From positions 62,001-126,000 of the forward strand of contig NZ_WEGJ01000013.1 in the NCBI RefSeq assembly GCF_009604385.1: a DNA stretch of 64,000 bases, in the 5' to 3' direction. The notes under the pieces were generated by a model. That model had not been told where the DNA came from. It was given only the letters and a program-made list of their open reading frames with translations, and did not search any database. Positions 49,682 to 58,589 of the stretch are shown here, in pieces; position 1 is the first letter of the stretch, and each line of letters begins with the position of its first letter. Made by a program: the position numbers and the translations under genes. Origin of the DNA: Streptomyces smaragdinus (GTDB lineage: Bacteria; Actinomycetota; Actinomycetes; Streptomycetales; Streptomycetaceae).

Positions 49682-52102
49682 GTGACGGAACAGCTGTGGC
49701 AGAGCAGTCTGCCGGGCTCGATCTACGACCACGTCCAGGTGGCGTCGTTCTCCCTGGGCCCCGACGGTCGTATCGAACAGTGGAGCGACCGGGCCGCCGA
49801 GCTCTTCGGCATCACGGCCGACCAGGCGGTGGGCGACGACCCCCTCCAGGTGCTCATCCCGCGCCAGATCCGCGACGGAGCGGCGGACACCATCGCCGGC
49901 ATCCTCGACGGACACGAGTGGACCGGGCTGGTCCCCTTCGGCCGGAGCGGCCGGACCGAGGGCATCGCCGAGATCTACGTGATGCCCACCCGCGCCGGCG
50001 GCGGCAGACGCGGCGCGGTGTGTGTCGCCGTCGACGTCTACGCGCTGCGCCGGATCGAGACCGACCTCGCCGCCTCCCAGGCCGTGTTCGGCCAGTCCCC
50101 GATGGGCTTCCTCCTCTTCGGTACGGACCTCAGGCTCATCCGCGTCAACGAACGCTTCGCCAGCGCCTTCGGCCTGCCCCCCGACACCCATGTCGGCCGC
50201 ACCGCCCAGGACTACCTCCCGCGCGCCGAGGCGGAACGCTTCACCGCCGCCTGCCGCCAGGTCCTGGAGTCCGGCGACCCCGTCACCGACATGCAGATCC
50301 TCGGCCCCTCCCCCGAGGAGCCGCAGCGGCTGCGCTGGGCGGTGTCGATCTACCGCGTGCACAACGGCTCCGGCCACCCCATGGGCGTCGCCGCCATCGC
50401 CACCGACGTCACCGGCCGGCGCCGCGCCGAGAGCGAGGCCGCCTCCGCGCGGCGCGGGCTGGCCCTGCTCAACGAGGCCGGCGCGCGGATCGGCTCCACC
50501 CTGGACCTGGAGACCACCGCCCGCGAGCTGCTCGACGTGACCGTCCCGCAGTTCTGCGACATGGCCTGCGTGGACCTGTACCAGAGCCTCCTCGACGGTG
50601 ACGAGGGCCGGCCGGGGACGGGTGACGGCAGCGCCGAGCTGCGGCGGGTCGCGTTCGCCTCCGCCGTCTCCGACACCCCGGTGACGGCCGTCGGGTCCAG
50701 TCACCGCTTCACCTTCCACTCCCCGTACGCGAGCGCGCTGCGCACCGGTCAGGTGCAGGTCGTCGCCGCCGGCGAGGAGGACGCGCACGTGCGGACGACC
50801 CTCGCCGTGCCGCTGGTCGCGGGGGACACCGTGGTGGGGCTCGTGCAGTTCTCCCGTACCAAGGGCAGCGAGGACTTCGGGGAGCGGGACACCGCCCTCG
50901 CCGTCCAGATCGCCGCGCGGGCGGCGGTGTGCATCGACAACGCGCGGCTCTACCGGCGCGAGCACTCGCGGGCGCTGATACTGCAGCGGAGCCTGCTGCC
51001 GCCGGGGGATCCGGAGGCCGCGGGGCTGGACATCGCGTGCCGGTATCTGCCCGGGAACACGGCCACCGAGGTGGGCGGCGACTGGTTCGACGTGATCGAG
51101 CTGCCCGGGCACCGGACGGCGCTGGTCGTCGGGGACGTGATGGGGCGCGGGCTGCGGGCCGCGGTGGCGATGGGGGAGCTGCGGACGGCCGTGCGGACGC
51201 TGGCGCTGCTCGATCTGGAGCCGGCCGATGTGCTGACGGCGCTCGACGAGATCGCCAGTGGGCTCGGGGACATGTCCGAGGTCTATATGGCGACGTGCGT
51301 GTACGCCGTGTACGACGCCGTGACGCGGCGGTGCATGATCGCCAACGCGGGGCATCTGCCGCCGATGGTCGTCGAGCCGGGGGAGCCGCCGCTGCTCCTC
51401 GAGGTGCCGTCGGGGATGCCGCTGGGCGTGGGCGGGGAGCCGTTCGAGGAGGTCGAGGTCGAGCTGCCGGACGGGGCGATGCTGGCGCTGTACACCGATG
51501 GGCTGGTGGAGTCGCGCGATCATCCGCTGGACGAGGGGCTCGAGGCCTTCCGCAAGGCGCTCACCGGGGCGCCGCGGGCGTTGGAGGACGTGTGCGATCA
51601 CGTGCTCGACACGTTGCACACGCGGCACGGTGAGGACGACGTGGCGATGCTGCTCGCCCGGGTGCGGGCGCTGCCGGCGGACAGTGTGGGGGACTGGAAG
51701 CTGGACGCGGAGCCGAAGTCGGTGGCCCGGGCGCGGGAGCTGGCGCGGGCGCAGCTTCTCGCGTGGGGGCTGGACGGGCTCGTCGACACGTCGGAGCTGC
51801 TGGTGTCGGAGCTCGTGACCAATGCGCTCCGGCACGGGGAGGGGGAGATCCGGCTTCGGCTCCTTCTCGACCGGACGCTGGTGTGTGAGGTCTGGGACGC
51901 GGCGCTCCGCCAGCCTCGGCGGCGGCGGGCGCGGGATACGGATGAGGGGGGGCGGGGGCTTCAGCTGGTGTCCCTGCTCAGCAGCAGCTGGGGGTCGCGG
52001 CGTACGCCTCAGGGGAAGACGGTGTGGTTCGAGCTCGCCCTCCCGGGGGAGGGGGTGGCTCCTCCGGGGGACGCGGTCGAGGCTCTGCTGTCGGTGTTCT
52101 GA
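49682..52102 (+). CDS. Multidomain SpoIIE-type PP2C phosphatase: PAS-PAS-GAF-PP2C-HATPase
   Basis: Encodes 806 residues from GTG 49682, with GGGGGAGG upstream. Two PAS domains are at ~10-115 (FSLGPDGRIEQWSDRAAELFGI) and ~125-240 (VFGQSPMGFLLFGTDLRLIRVNERFA). A GAF domain covers ~255-415. The PP2C_SIG phosphatase is at ~420-650, with metal ligands in TEVGGDWFDVIELPG and GDVMGRGLRAA and later LYTDGLVESR. A C-terminal HATPase is at ~670-790 (LLVSELVTNALRHGEGEIRL, DEGGRGLQLVSLLSSSWGSR). It likely dephosphorylates anti-sigma-factor antagonists in response to a PAS/GAF signal, with kinase-like and phosphatase modules in one chain. Confidence 0.95.
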   Translation: MTEQLWQSSLPGSIYDHVQVASFSLGPDGRIEQWSDRAAELFGITADQAVGDDPLQVLIPRQIRDGAADTIAGILDGHEWTGLVPFGRSGRTEGIAEIYVMPTRAGGGRRGAVCVAVDVYALRRIETDLAASQAVFGQSPMGFLLFGTDLRLIRVNERFASAFGLPPDTHVGRTAQDYLPRAEAERFTAACRQVLESGDPVTDMQILGPSPEEPQRLRWAVSIYRVHNGSGHPMGVAAIATDVTGRRRAESEAASARRGLALLNEAGARIGSTLDLETTARELLDVTVPQFCDMACVDLYQSLLDGDEGRPGTGDGSAELRRVAFASAVSDTPVTAVGSSHRFTFHSPYASALRTGQVQVVAAGEEDAHVRTTLAVPLVAGDTVVGLVQFSRTKGSEDFGERDTALAVQIAARAAVCIDNARLYRREHSRALILQRSLLPPGDPEAAGLDIACRYLPGNTATEVGGDWFDVIELPGHRTALVVGDVMGRGLRAAVAMGELRTAVRTLALLDLEPADVLTALDEIASGLGDMSEVYMATCVYAVYDAVTRRCMIANAGHLPPMVVEPGEPPLLLEVPSGMPLGVGGEPFEEVEVELPDGAMLALYTDGLVESRDHPLDEGLEAFRKALTGAPRALEDVCDHVLDTLHTRHGEDDVAMLLARVRALPADSVGDWKLDAEPKSVARARELARAQLLAWGLDGLVDTSELLVSELVTNALRHGEGEIRLRLLLDRTLVCEVWDAALRQPRRRRARDTDEGGRGLQLVSLLSSSWGSRRTPQGKTVWFELALPGEGVAPPGDAVEALLSVF

Positions 52103-52107
52103 CGGTT

Positions 52108-52124
52108 CTGGGGCTCCGCCCCAG
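52108..52124 (+). terminator. Short GC hairpin after the SpoIIE-type gene
   Basis: CTGGGGC / GCCCCAG with a 3-nt loop, 6 bp after the stop. It begins a repeat cluster of a kind common between streptomycete genes. Confidence 0.6.
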
Positions 52125-52132
52125 ACCCCGTT

Positions 52133-52180
52133 TCGGCGCTTCGCGCCTTGGCCTCAAGCGCCGGCCGGGCTGATAGTGGT
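52133..52180. repeat. 48-bp intergenic repeat, copy 1
   Basis: Identical over 48 bp to 52218-52265, including TCGGCGCTTCGCGCCTTGG (itself a small hairpin, GGCGCTTCGCGCC) and GCCGGCCGGGCTGATAG. Confidence 0.9.
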
Positions 52181-52217
52181 GCTTGTTGCGTTGCGTCTCC
52201 GGGTGGCGGTAGGGATA

Positions 52218-52265
52218 TCGGCGCTTCGCGCCTTGGCCTCAAGCGCCGGCCGGGCTGATAGTGGT
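52218..52265. repeat. 48-bp intergenic repeat, copy 2
   Basis: Exact copy of 52133-52180 at a period of 85 bp; the segments after each copy (TTGCGTCTCC / CTGTGTCTCC) are also alike. The 220-bp gap between convergent genes contains nothing else. Confidence 0.9.
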
Positions 52266-52322
52266 TTGTCGCGCTGTGTCTCCGCTTGCCGGTCGGGCGT
52301 ACGGGAGTCGAATCGCCTGTGG

Positions 52323-53075
52323 TTACGCCGCCTTCCCCGACGTGATCGACGACACCGTCCCCCCGCCGTTCTTCAGCGCCGCCAGCCGCGATTCGATCTC
52401 CGTCTTCTCCGCCATCTCGTCCAGCGACTCGAACTGCGCGTCCAGCGACGATGCCGCCAGTTCCGACTTGCCCAGCGCGCGGGCCTCCTCGCGGCGGATC
52501 TTGTCCTCGAAGCGGCCCAGTTCCGAGGTGGGGTCCATGACGTCCATCGACTTCACCGCGTCCAGCATCTGGTTCTGGGCGTCGGCCGTGCGGGCGCGGG
52601 CCACCAGGGAGTCGCGTTTGGCGTTCAGGTCCTGCAGTTTCACCTTCATCGCCGACAGGTTCGTCTTGAGCTTGTCGACCACCTCCGTCTGGGAAGTGAT
52701 CATCGGCTGGGCCGCCTTCGCCTCGCCCTCGTGGCGGAGCTGGCGGTCCAGGGCGACCCTGGCCAGCTGGTCGAAGTGGTCCGCCTGGGTGGCGTCGCCC
52801 CCGGCGCGGAGTTCGTCGGCCTTCCGGCTCGCCGCCAGGGCCTTGCCGCCCCACTCCTCGGCCGTCGAGACGTCCTCGCGGTAGTCCTGCTCCATCAGGC
52901 GCAGGTTGCCGATCGTGGTGGCCACCGCCTGTTCCGCCTCGCGGATGTTGTTCGAGTAGTCGCGGATCAGCTGGTCGAGCATCTTCTGCGGGTCCTCGGC
53001 CTGGTCGATGAGCGCGTTGATGTTGGCGCGGGCCAGCTGGAGGGTGCGGCCGAGGATGGTCTGCTTGCCGGTCAT
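52323..53075 (-). CDS. pspA: PspA/IM30-family phage shock protein
   Basis: Encodes 250 residues, almost entirely alpha-helical coiled coil. MTGKQTILGRTLQLARANINALIDQAEDPQKMLDQLIRDYSNNIREAEQAV is the conserved amphipathic start of PspA/IM30; further blocks are LMEQDYREDVSTAEEWGGKA and LEDKIRREEARALGKSEL-type helices. PspA forms membrane-bound oligomers that protect the inner membrane under stress. The upstream TPM-domain gene is 36 bp away on the same strand, probably cotranscribed. Confidence 0.95.
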   Translation of the reverse strand: MTGKQTILGRTLQLARANINALIDQAEDPQKMLDQLIRDYSNNIREAEQAVATTIGNLRLMEQDYREDVSTAEEWGGKALAASRKADELRAGGDATQADHFDQLARVALDRQLRHEGEAKAAQPMITSQTEVVDKLKTNLSAMKVKLQDLNAKRDSLVARARTADAQNQMLDAVKSMDVMDPTSELGRFEDKIRREEARALGKSELAASSLDAQFESLDEMAEKTEIESRLAALKNGGGTVSSITSGKAA

Positions 53076-53111
53076 GGTCGAAGGACTCCTTGGTGTCGGT
53101 GAGGTGGGTGT

Positions 53112-55172
53112 CTAGAAGCGGCCGCCGCCGCCCATCCGGCCCGTCGTACCGGCGCCGCCGAACGAGCCGGGGTTGAAGCCGCCGCCGAAGCCGCCGCCGA
53201 ATCCCCCGCCCCGGCGGCCGCCGCCGCCGAGCATGCCGCCGAGGATCAGGCCGCCGAGCATGCCGGTGTTGAGCCCGCCGCCCATGGGCACGGGGCCGCC
53301 GAAGCCGCCGTAGCCGGAGACGTCGTCCTCCGCGAGGCGGCGGGCCTCCTCGCCCAGCTGGTCGGCGCGCTGGGCGTGCTGCAGCGCGGTGGCCGGGTCC
53401 GTGGCGCCGAGGGATTCGGCCTGGTCCAGATGGCGTTCGGCCTCGTGCAGGCGGGTACGGGCCCGGGTGCCGATGCCGCCGCGGTGGGTGGTGATGAAGT
53501 CCCGCGCCGCGTCGACCTCGCTGCGGGCGGTGAGCAGCGCCTGGTCCAGCAGCGCGGACGCCCGGCGTTCGCCGTCCTCCCGCTCCCGGGCGCCTGTGAG
53601 CGCCTCCTCCAGGCCGGCGTCCGCCTCCTCGACGCGGCGCAGCACCGACAGTGGGTCGTAGCGGCCGGCGGCCACCTCGCGGCCGACCTCCGCCAGCACC
53701 GACTCCGCCCGGCCGATCCGGCCCCGCAGGTCGGCGGTGGACTCGTCCTGGCGCGTACCGGTGACCATGCCGCGGGCGTCGGCCAGATCGGCCTGGGTGT
53801 CGCGGATGGCGGCGGCCGTCTTCGCCGCGGCCTCCCGCAGTTCGCCCTCCCGCCGCAGCACTGCGCCGGCCAGGGTCTCCGCCTGGTCGACGGCGCCCTC
53901 GGCGGCGCGGACATGGACGGCGGCGGTGTTGCCGTCGCCCGCGTCCAGGGCGGTACGGGCCTCGCCCAGGTGCTGCGTCGCGAACTGGAGACGGTCCCGG
54001 GCCTCGGCCGGGTGGCCGGCGATCGCGGTGACCGCGGACTCGGCGTACTCCCCGGTCATCGCGGTGAGGGCGGTCTCGGCCGCGGTGATCCGCTCGGGCA
54101 GTCGCGCCGCCGCGGCCTCCGCGTTCGCCAGGACCTCCGGGGCCTTGGTGACCATCTGGCGCAGCTGGTCGAACGAGGCGGACTCCGCGTCCAGGCGCTT
54201 GTTGGCCTCCGTACAGCGGTGGACGATCTCCTCGAGCATCGCGCGGCGGGTCGCGTCGTCCTCGGGGTAGGCGTCGTCGAGCTGCTGGCGCAGCCGGAAC
54301 GCCCGGGTGAGCTCCTCCTTCGCCGAGGTGACGGCCTGGTCGAAGGGGGCGGCGGTCGCCTCGCCGAACTGGGCGGCGGCGAAGCCGAGTTCCTCCTGGC
54401 TGGTGCGGATGGCGTCGTCGGTCTCGACGAGCAGCTGTTTCGCCCGGTCGTCGAGCTCGGGCAGCGGGGTGACCGGCGGGGCGCCGCCGTCCCCGCCCCA
54501 GCCTGCCGGCTCGCCGCCGCCGGTGTCCTTGCGCTTCCTGCGCCGCGACGAGAAGAGGTAGAGCGCCGCGGCCCCCGCGCCGCCCACCGCCACCACGGGG
54601 ATGATCACGTCGGAGGCGGTGAACTGCTCGGCGCCCCCGTCGCCGCCCGGGTTCGCCGGGCCCGGGGTGATCGCCGGGGCGGGGACCGGATCGCCGGCCA
54701 GGACCGCGCCGAGGCCGTCCGCCCCGCCGATCGCGGCGCCCGCCCAGTCGTTCTGCCGCAGGGCCGGCTCGATGGCGGTGGCGTTCACCTCGCGGATCTG
54801 GTCCTCGGTGAAGCCGGAGTCGGTGGCGGCGGACACCGCGTACTGGCGGTCGCGGGTGGCGACGGCGAGCAGCACGTCGTTCTGGCCCAGGCCGTTCTTC
54901 GTGGCGGTGGCGTCCGCCCAGTCCTGGGCGCCGCGGCCGGCGAAGTTACGGACGTACGCGACGAACAGCTGGACGCCGTGCTCCGTGTCGAGCCGGCGCA
55001 GGGCGTCCTCGACGTCGGGCTTACGGCTGCCGAGCGCGCCGACCTGGTCGGTGATCTGACCGGGGCCGTCCAGCGTGACGGGGTCGACGGCGGGAGCCCC
55101 ACCCGCGGCGGGCGCGGTGAGCAGCAGCAGCGCCGCCGCGCCCAGACCCGCGGCCAGTCGGCGTATGTGCAT
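53112..55172 (-). CDS. TPM-domain membrane protein with coiled coils and Gly-rich tail
   Basis: Encodes 686 residues. Signal peptide (RRLAAGLGAAALLLLTAPAAGG), then an extracytoplasmic TPM (YgcG/Psb32) domain at ~35-165 (ITDQVGALGSRKPDVEDALRRLDTEHGVQLFVAYVRNF, ATRDRQYAVSAATDSGFTEDQI). A TM is at ~195-215 (VIIPVVAVGGAGAAALYLFSSRRRKRK). A long cytoplasmic helical region follows (~235-610), then a Gly/Arg-rich C-terminus (GGGGRRGGGFGGGFGGG). Such proteins are found beside PspA in actinobacteria and are thought to link envelope status to PspA. Confidence 0.9.
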   Translation of the reverse strand: MHIRRLAAGLGAAALLLLTAPAAGGAPAVDPVTLDGPGQITDQVGALGSRKPDVEDALRRLDTEHGVQLFVAYVRNFAGRGAQDWADATATKNGLGQNDVLLAVATRDRQYAVSAATDSGFTEDQIREVNATAIEPALRQNDWAGAAIGGADGLGAVLAGDPVPAPAITPGPANPGGDGGAEQFTASDVIIPVVAVGGAGAAALYLFSSRRRKRKDTGGGEPAGWGGDGGAPPVTPLPELDDRAKQLLVETDDAIRTSQEELGFAAAQFGEATAAPFDQAVTSAKEELTRAFRLRQQLDDAYPEDDATRRAMLEEIVHRCTEANKRLDAESASFDQLRQMVTKAPEVLANAEAAAARLPERITAAETALTAMTGEYAESAVTAIAGHPAEARDRLQFATQHLGEARTALDAGDGNTAAVHVRAAEGAVDQAETLAGAVLRREGELREAAAKTAAAIRDTQADLADARGMVTGTRQDESTADLRGRIGRAESVLAEVGREVAAGRYDPLSVLRRVEEADAGLEEALTGAREREDGERRASALLDQALLTARSEVDAARDFITTHRGGIGTRARTRLHEAERHLDQAESLGATDPATALQHAQRADQLGEEARRLAEDDVSGYGGFGGPVPMGGGLNTGMLGGLILGGMLGGGGRRGGGFGGGFGGGFNPGSFGGAGTTGRMGGGGRF

Positions 55173-55270
55173 GGGTGCGCGCCCGCCTCTCTCCGCCCGG
55201 AGCCGCTTCGGGGCGGCTTCGTCACGTTTGCGAGCTTATGGGCGGGAGAGGCCGGACGCACCCGGGGCGA

Positions 55271-56125
55271 TCAGCTTCCGGGCATCGCCGACAGGACGTC
55301 GCGCAGGGGCGCCGGCATCCGGCCGGTGAGGTCGGTGTAGTCCGCCGACACGGCCTCCCACCTGCGTTCCCGTACGGAGGCGAACATCGAGGAGAAGGCG
55401 TACAGCCACCAGTGCTCCTCGCCCGCCCGGGCCGTCTCCACGGTGTACTCCACCGGGTCGATGTCCTCGTACCGGACCTTGGTCCCCCAGACCTCCCCCG
55501 TCACCGCGGCGATCTCCGCGACCCCGAGGGCGGCGGGGCCGGTGATGTCGTGGTGGCGCCCGGTCGGCGCGCCCAGCGCGAGGGCGGCGAGCGCGTGGCC
55601 CACGTCCGTACGGGAGACGAGGGCGATGCGTCCGTCGCCCGCGGGCAGGCGCAGGGTGCCCGTCGTACGGGCCCTGGTGAGCCAGTGGGCGAAGAACTCC
55701 GTGTAGATCGACGCCCGGGCGAAGGAGTGCGCGAGGCCGGAGCGGCGGATCAGCTCCTCGGTGTGGCCGTTGGCCTGGGCGTAGCAGAACGGCGAGGCGC
55801 TGTCGGCGTCGATGCTGCTCAGGGCCGCGATGTGGGTGACGCCGGCGGCCGCCGCGGCGCCGACGAGGTTCGCGTGGTGCGTCATGACGTGGGAGGTCTC
55901 GCCGTCGCTGGAGACCAGGACCAGGGTGTCCACGCCGGTCAGCGCCGCGCGCAGGGCGCCGGCGTCGCCGTAGTCCGCCCGCCGGACACCGACGCCGGCG
56001 GGGAGCAGCCCGCCGGGCGGGGTGCGGCGGGTGAGGGCGACGGTCTCCACCCCGGCGCGGGCGGCCGTCTCGTGGACGACGGCCGAGCCCAGCCGTCCGG
56101 TGGCGCCGGTGACGGCGATACGCAT
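55271..56125 (-). CDS. NmrA-like NAD(P)-binding protein
   Basis: Encodes 284 residues from ATG 56125. The Rossmann start is MRIAVTGATGRLGSAVV (GxxGxxG), with TRRTPPGG as the probable NADP-phosphate contact. VSSDGETSHVMTHHANLVGAAAAAGVTHIAALSSIDAD and YAQANGHTEELIRRSGL correspond to the YxxxK region, where the catalytic Tyr/Lys are not conserved as in true SDRs. It matches the NmrA/QOR2-type atypical SDRs that sense NADP(H) or reduce quinones. Confidence 0.9.
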   Translation of the reverse strand: MRIAVTGATGRLGSAVVHETAARAGVETVALTRRTPPGGLLPAGVGVRRADYGDAGALRAALTGVDTLVLVSSDGETSHVMTHHANLVGAAAAAGVTHIAALSSIDADSASPFCYAQANGHTEELIRRSGLAHSFARASIYTEFFAHWLTRARTTGTLRLPAGDGRIALVSRTDVGHALAALALGAPTGRHHDITGPAALGVAEIAAVTGEVWGTKVRYEDIDPVEYTVETARAGEEHWWLYAFSSMFASVRERRWEAVSADYTDLTGRMPAPLRDVLSAMPGS

Positions 56126-56190
56126 GGGTCCCCCCAGGGAGTCCGGGGCGGTGCGGGGGCCGGCACGCCGGTCCCCGCACCGCTCGTCGG

Positions 56191-57786
56191 TCAGCACATA
56201 CGCGGCTTCTGCCACGAGCACTCGAGGTCCGCCGCCGGCGCGGTGCTCCGCGTCGCGGACGGGCCCGTGGTCAGTGTCGCAGGGGCCGATTCCGCGGAGT
56301 ACGAGGCCAGGGCCACGCCCACCTTGTCCTCGATGTCCTTCACCGACGAGGCCATGTAGTTGTTCAGCTGGACGGTGAAGACCAGTTCCCGGCCGTCCGC
56401 GTCCGTCACGTACCCGGACAGCGACGAAGCGCCGGTCAGCGAGCCGGTCTTGCCGCGGACGTTGCCCGCCGCCTTGGTGCCGCACATCCGCGAGCGCAGC
56501 GTGCCTCCCGTGAACCGGTCCGGCACACAGGCGATCGGCAGCGCGTCGTACCACTCCTGGAACCAGGGCTCGGCGCGGACCTTTGTCAGCAGCTTCACGA
56601 AGGCCTCGCCGGAGATGTTGTTCATCCGCGACAGGCCCGAGCCGTCCACCTGGCGCAGCTGGGCGGTGTTCACGCCCAGCGAGGAGAGGTACGCCGAGAT
56701 CCGGGACAGGCCCGCGCTCCAGGTGCCGGCGCCCGACTTCTCGTACCCGATGGTCTTGACCAGCATCTCGGCGTGCATGTTGTTCGAGAGCTTCAGGAAC
56801 GGGATGAGGAGCTGTCCGAGCGTCATCGAGTCGTGCGTGGCCACCGGCTCGGCGTCCGCCGGGGCGGCGACGCCGAGCCGGGTGCCGCCCAGGACCCGTA
56901 CGCCGTGCGCCTCCAGCGCGTCGCGGAAGACGGCGGCGGCATAGCCCGTGGGCTCCCAGACGGCGATCCACTCCTTGGTGGCCGAGGCGCCGACCGGGAT
57001 GTCGCCGTCGATCACCACGGTGTTGTTCCCGTGCTCGCGCGAGATGCCGAGCGTGTCGCGCTGCCCGGCGGCCACCGTCGTCCCGCGGACGTCGATCTTC
57101 ACGTACGAGTTGGGCGGGGTGACCTTGACGACCGGCTTGTCGCCGGCCTTCGCCCCGGGGAACGCCTCGACGATGACCGTGCCCGAGTCGTAGTCCGTGT
57201 CCGGGGCCAGGGTGAGGGCGGAGATCTGCGCCGAGTAGTACGAGTACTCGTCGTCGGCGGCCCACGAGTTGCCCAGGCGGTTGCTGTCGAAACGCGTGTC
57301 GTCGGCGACCACGCCTCCGGTGACCTGGGTGATGCCCGCGGCCGCGACCTGGGCGGCGAGGGCGTCGTAGTCCGCGGCGAGCATCGTCGGATCGCCGGTG
57401 CCGCGCAGATACAGATCGCCCCGCAGGGCGGTGCCGTTGCGGTCGCCCGCGGCCAGGACGTCCGTGGACCAGCGGTAGTCCGCGCCGAGGAGCTCCACGG
57501 CGGCGGTGGAGGTGGGCAGTTTGGTGTTCGAGGCGGGCATCAGCCGGGTGTTCGGGCTGTGCTCGAAGATCCGCTCTCCGGTGTTCGCGTCGGCGACGAT
57601 CACGTCGGCGACGGCGCCGTCGAGCCGGGGGTCGGCGAGGATGTTGGTGAGCTGCTGGCGCAGCGCGTCGTCGTCCGGGGCGGACGACGCGGGGGTGCTC
57701 ACCGTGAGACCGAGGGCGAGGGCGGCGGTCAGGGGCCAGATCCAGGCCCGGACCTGCGGGACGAAACGTCGCGGGGATCTGCTCAT
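56191..57786 (-). CDS. dacB: D-alanyl-D-alanine carboxypeptidase/endopeptidase, PBP4 (S13) family
   Basis: Encodes 531 residues; ATG 57786 is preferred, with ATG 57807 7 codons upstream. Signal/anchor WIWPLTAALALGLTVSTPASS. The three penicillin-binding motifs are SxxK as ASNTKLPT (Ser86, Lys89), SxN in KLSNNMHAEML, and KTG in RGKTGSLTGASSLSGYV. The ~180-residue insertion between the first two motifs is typical of PBP4/DacB. The enzyme trims or cleaves peptide stems of peptidoglycan outside the membrane. The C-terminal tail ends ECSWQKPRMC, with two cysteines that may form a disulfide, which is unusual for the family. Confidence 0.94.
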   Translation of the reverse strand: MSRSPRRFVPQVRAWIWPLTAALALGLTVSTPASSAPDDDALRQQLTNILADPRLDGAVADVIVADANTGERIFEHSPNTRLMPASNTKLPTSTAAVELLGADYRWSTDVLAAGDRNGTALRGDLYLRGTGDPTMLAADYDALAAQVAAAGITQVTGGVVADDTRFDSNRLGNSWAADDEYSYYSAQISALTLAPDTDYDSGTVIVEAFPGAKAGDKPVVKVTPPNSYVKIDVRGTTVAAGQRDTLGISREHGNNTVVIDGDIPVGASATKEWIAVWEPTGYAAAVFRDALEAHGVRVLGGTRLGVAAPADAEPVATHDSMTLGQLLIPFLKLSNNMHAEMLVKTIGYEKSGAGTWSAGLSRISAYLSSLGVNTAQLRQVDGSGLSRMNNISGEAFVKLLTKVRAEPWFQEWYDALPIACVPDRFTGGTLRSRMCGTKAAGNVRGKTGSLTGASSLSGYVTDADGRELVFTVQLNNYMASSVKDIEDKVGVALASYSAESAPATLTTGPSATRSTAPAADLECSWQKPRMC

Positions 57787-57838
57787 GACCCGAGCATTCC
57801 GGATCAACTCCCGTGACGACAGGCTCTGTCGCCGCGCG

Positions 57839-58390
57839 TCATTGGTCGAACCGCTGGCAGAGGGCCGGGCCCGGCTCCGGCAGGACGACCCCGCACCGCA
57901 CGCACAGCGGCGGTGCCCCGTCCGTGCCCTCCCGCCCGCCGCACACCCGGCACGACGTGACCCCGGCGGGCGGCTCCGGGGCGTGCAGGATGCGTTCGAT
58001 CACCACCGGGAGGGGGTCGGTGGGATGGAACACGGGGTCCGGGCAGTACGCGATGTTCCCCCAGCCCCGCTGCCATTCGCGCCACAGCTCGCCCTGGCCG
58101 ACCTGGCGCCGCCCCTGCGCCTTCGCGCTGCGGCGGCGGCCCGCGAAGTCCCGTACACCCGCGAGCCACAACTCCCGGGCGTCGCTCAGTTCCTTGACCG
58201 CGGCTCCGAGCGACGCCGGGTCGCGGGCCGGGTCCTTGGGGATCCGGGCGCTGAGTCCCAGGTGGTGGTAGGTCGCCCGGAAGCCGTACGGGGCGAAGAC
58301 GGCCAGGCAGCACCGCAGGTTCGTGTGCCTGACCCGTGGGGGGATCGTCTCGTTCTCGACCTTGCGCCTATGGGTATGGAAGTCGCTCAT
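57839..58390 (-). CDS. Uncharacterised protein with a C-terminal zinc ribbon
   Basis: Encodes 183 residues from ATG 58390. It has no signal peptide or membrane segment. The N-terminal ~125 residues are mixed alpha/beta with many Arg/Trp (LWREWQRGWGNIAYCPDPVFH). The end carries two CxxC knuckles (CRVCGG...CVRCG), expected to bind one Zn2+. I do not recognise the family; a nucleic-acid- or protein-binding role is possible. It is divergent from the gene at 58590 with a dre-like element in between. Confidence 0.7.
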   Translation of the reverse strand: MSDFHTHRRKVENETIPPRVRHTNLRCCLAVFAPYGFRATYHHLGLSARIPKDPARDPASLGAAVKELSDARELWLAGVRDFAGRRRSAKAQGRRQVGQGELWREWQRGWGNIAYCPDPVFHPTDPLPVVIERILHAPEPPAGVTSCRVCGGREGTDGAPPLCVRCGVVLPEPGPALCQRFDQ

Positions 58391-58460
58391 GTGGTCGAAG
58401 GTATGCGCAGCGAGATGAACGGCGCACCGTGCGTAACCGACTCGTCACACAAATGTTCAA

Positions 58461-58479
58461 TGGTCCAGACCTATTGACA
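58461..58479 (+). promoter_or_regulatory. Chitinase-type dre element (TGGTCCAGACCT) followed by TTGACA
   Basis: TGGTCCAGACCT (58461-58472) is the 12-bp repeat known from Streptomyces chitinase promoters and a variant DasR site. TTGACA (58474-58479) is a consensus -35. A good -10 is not evident at 16-18 bp. It lies 111 bp before an NmrA-type gene and aceE, not before a chitinase. Confidence 0.7.
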
Positions 58480-58589
58480 GCCTGGGGTCGCCCCCATGTC
58501 ACAGCGGTGACCCGTCGCCGGTCCTAGGGAATGCGGGCGTCAAACGCCAACCGGACGTGGACGCCGCTTCCTGGAGGAAAGGGACCCTG

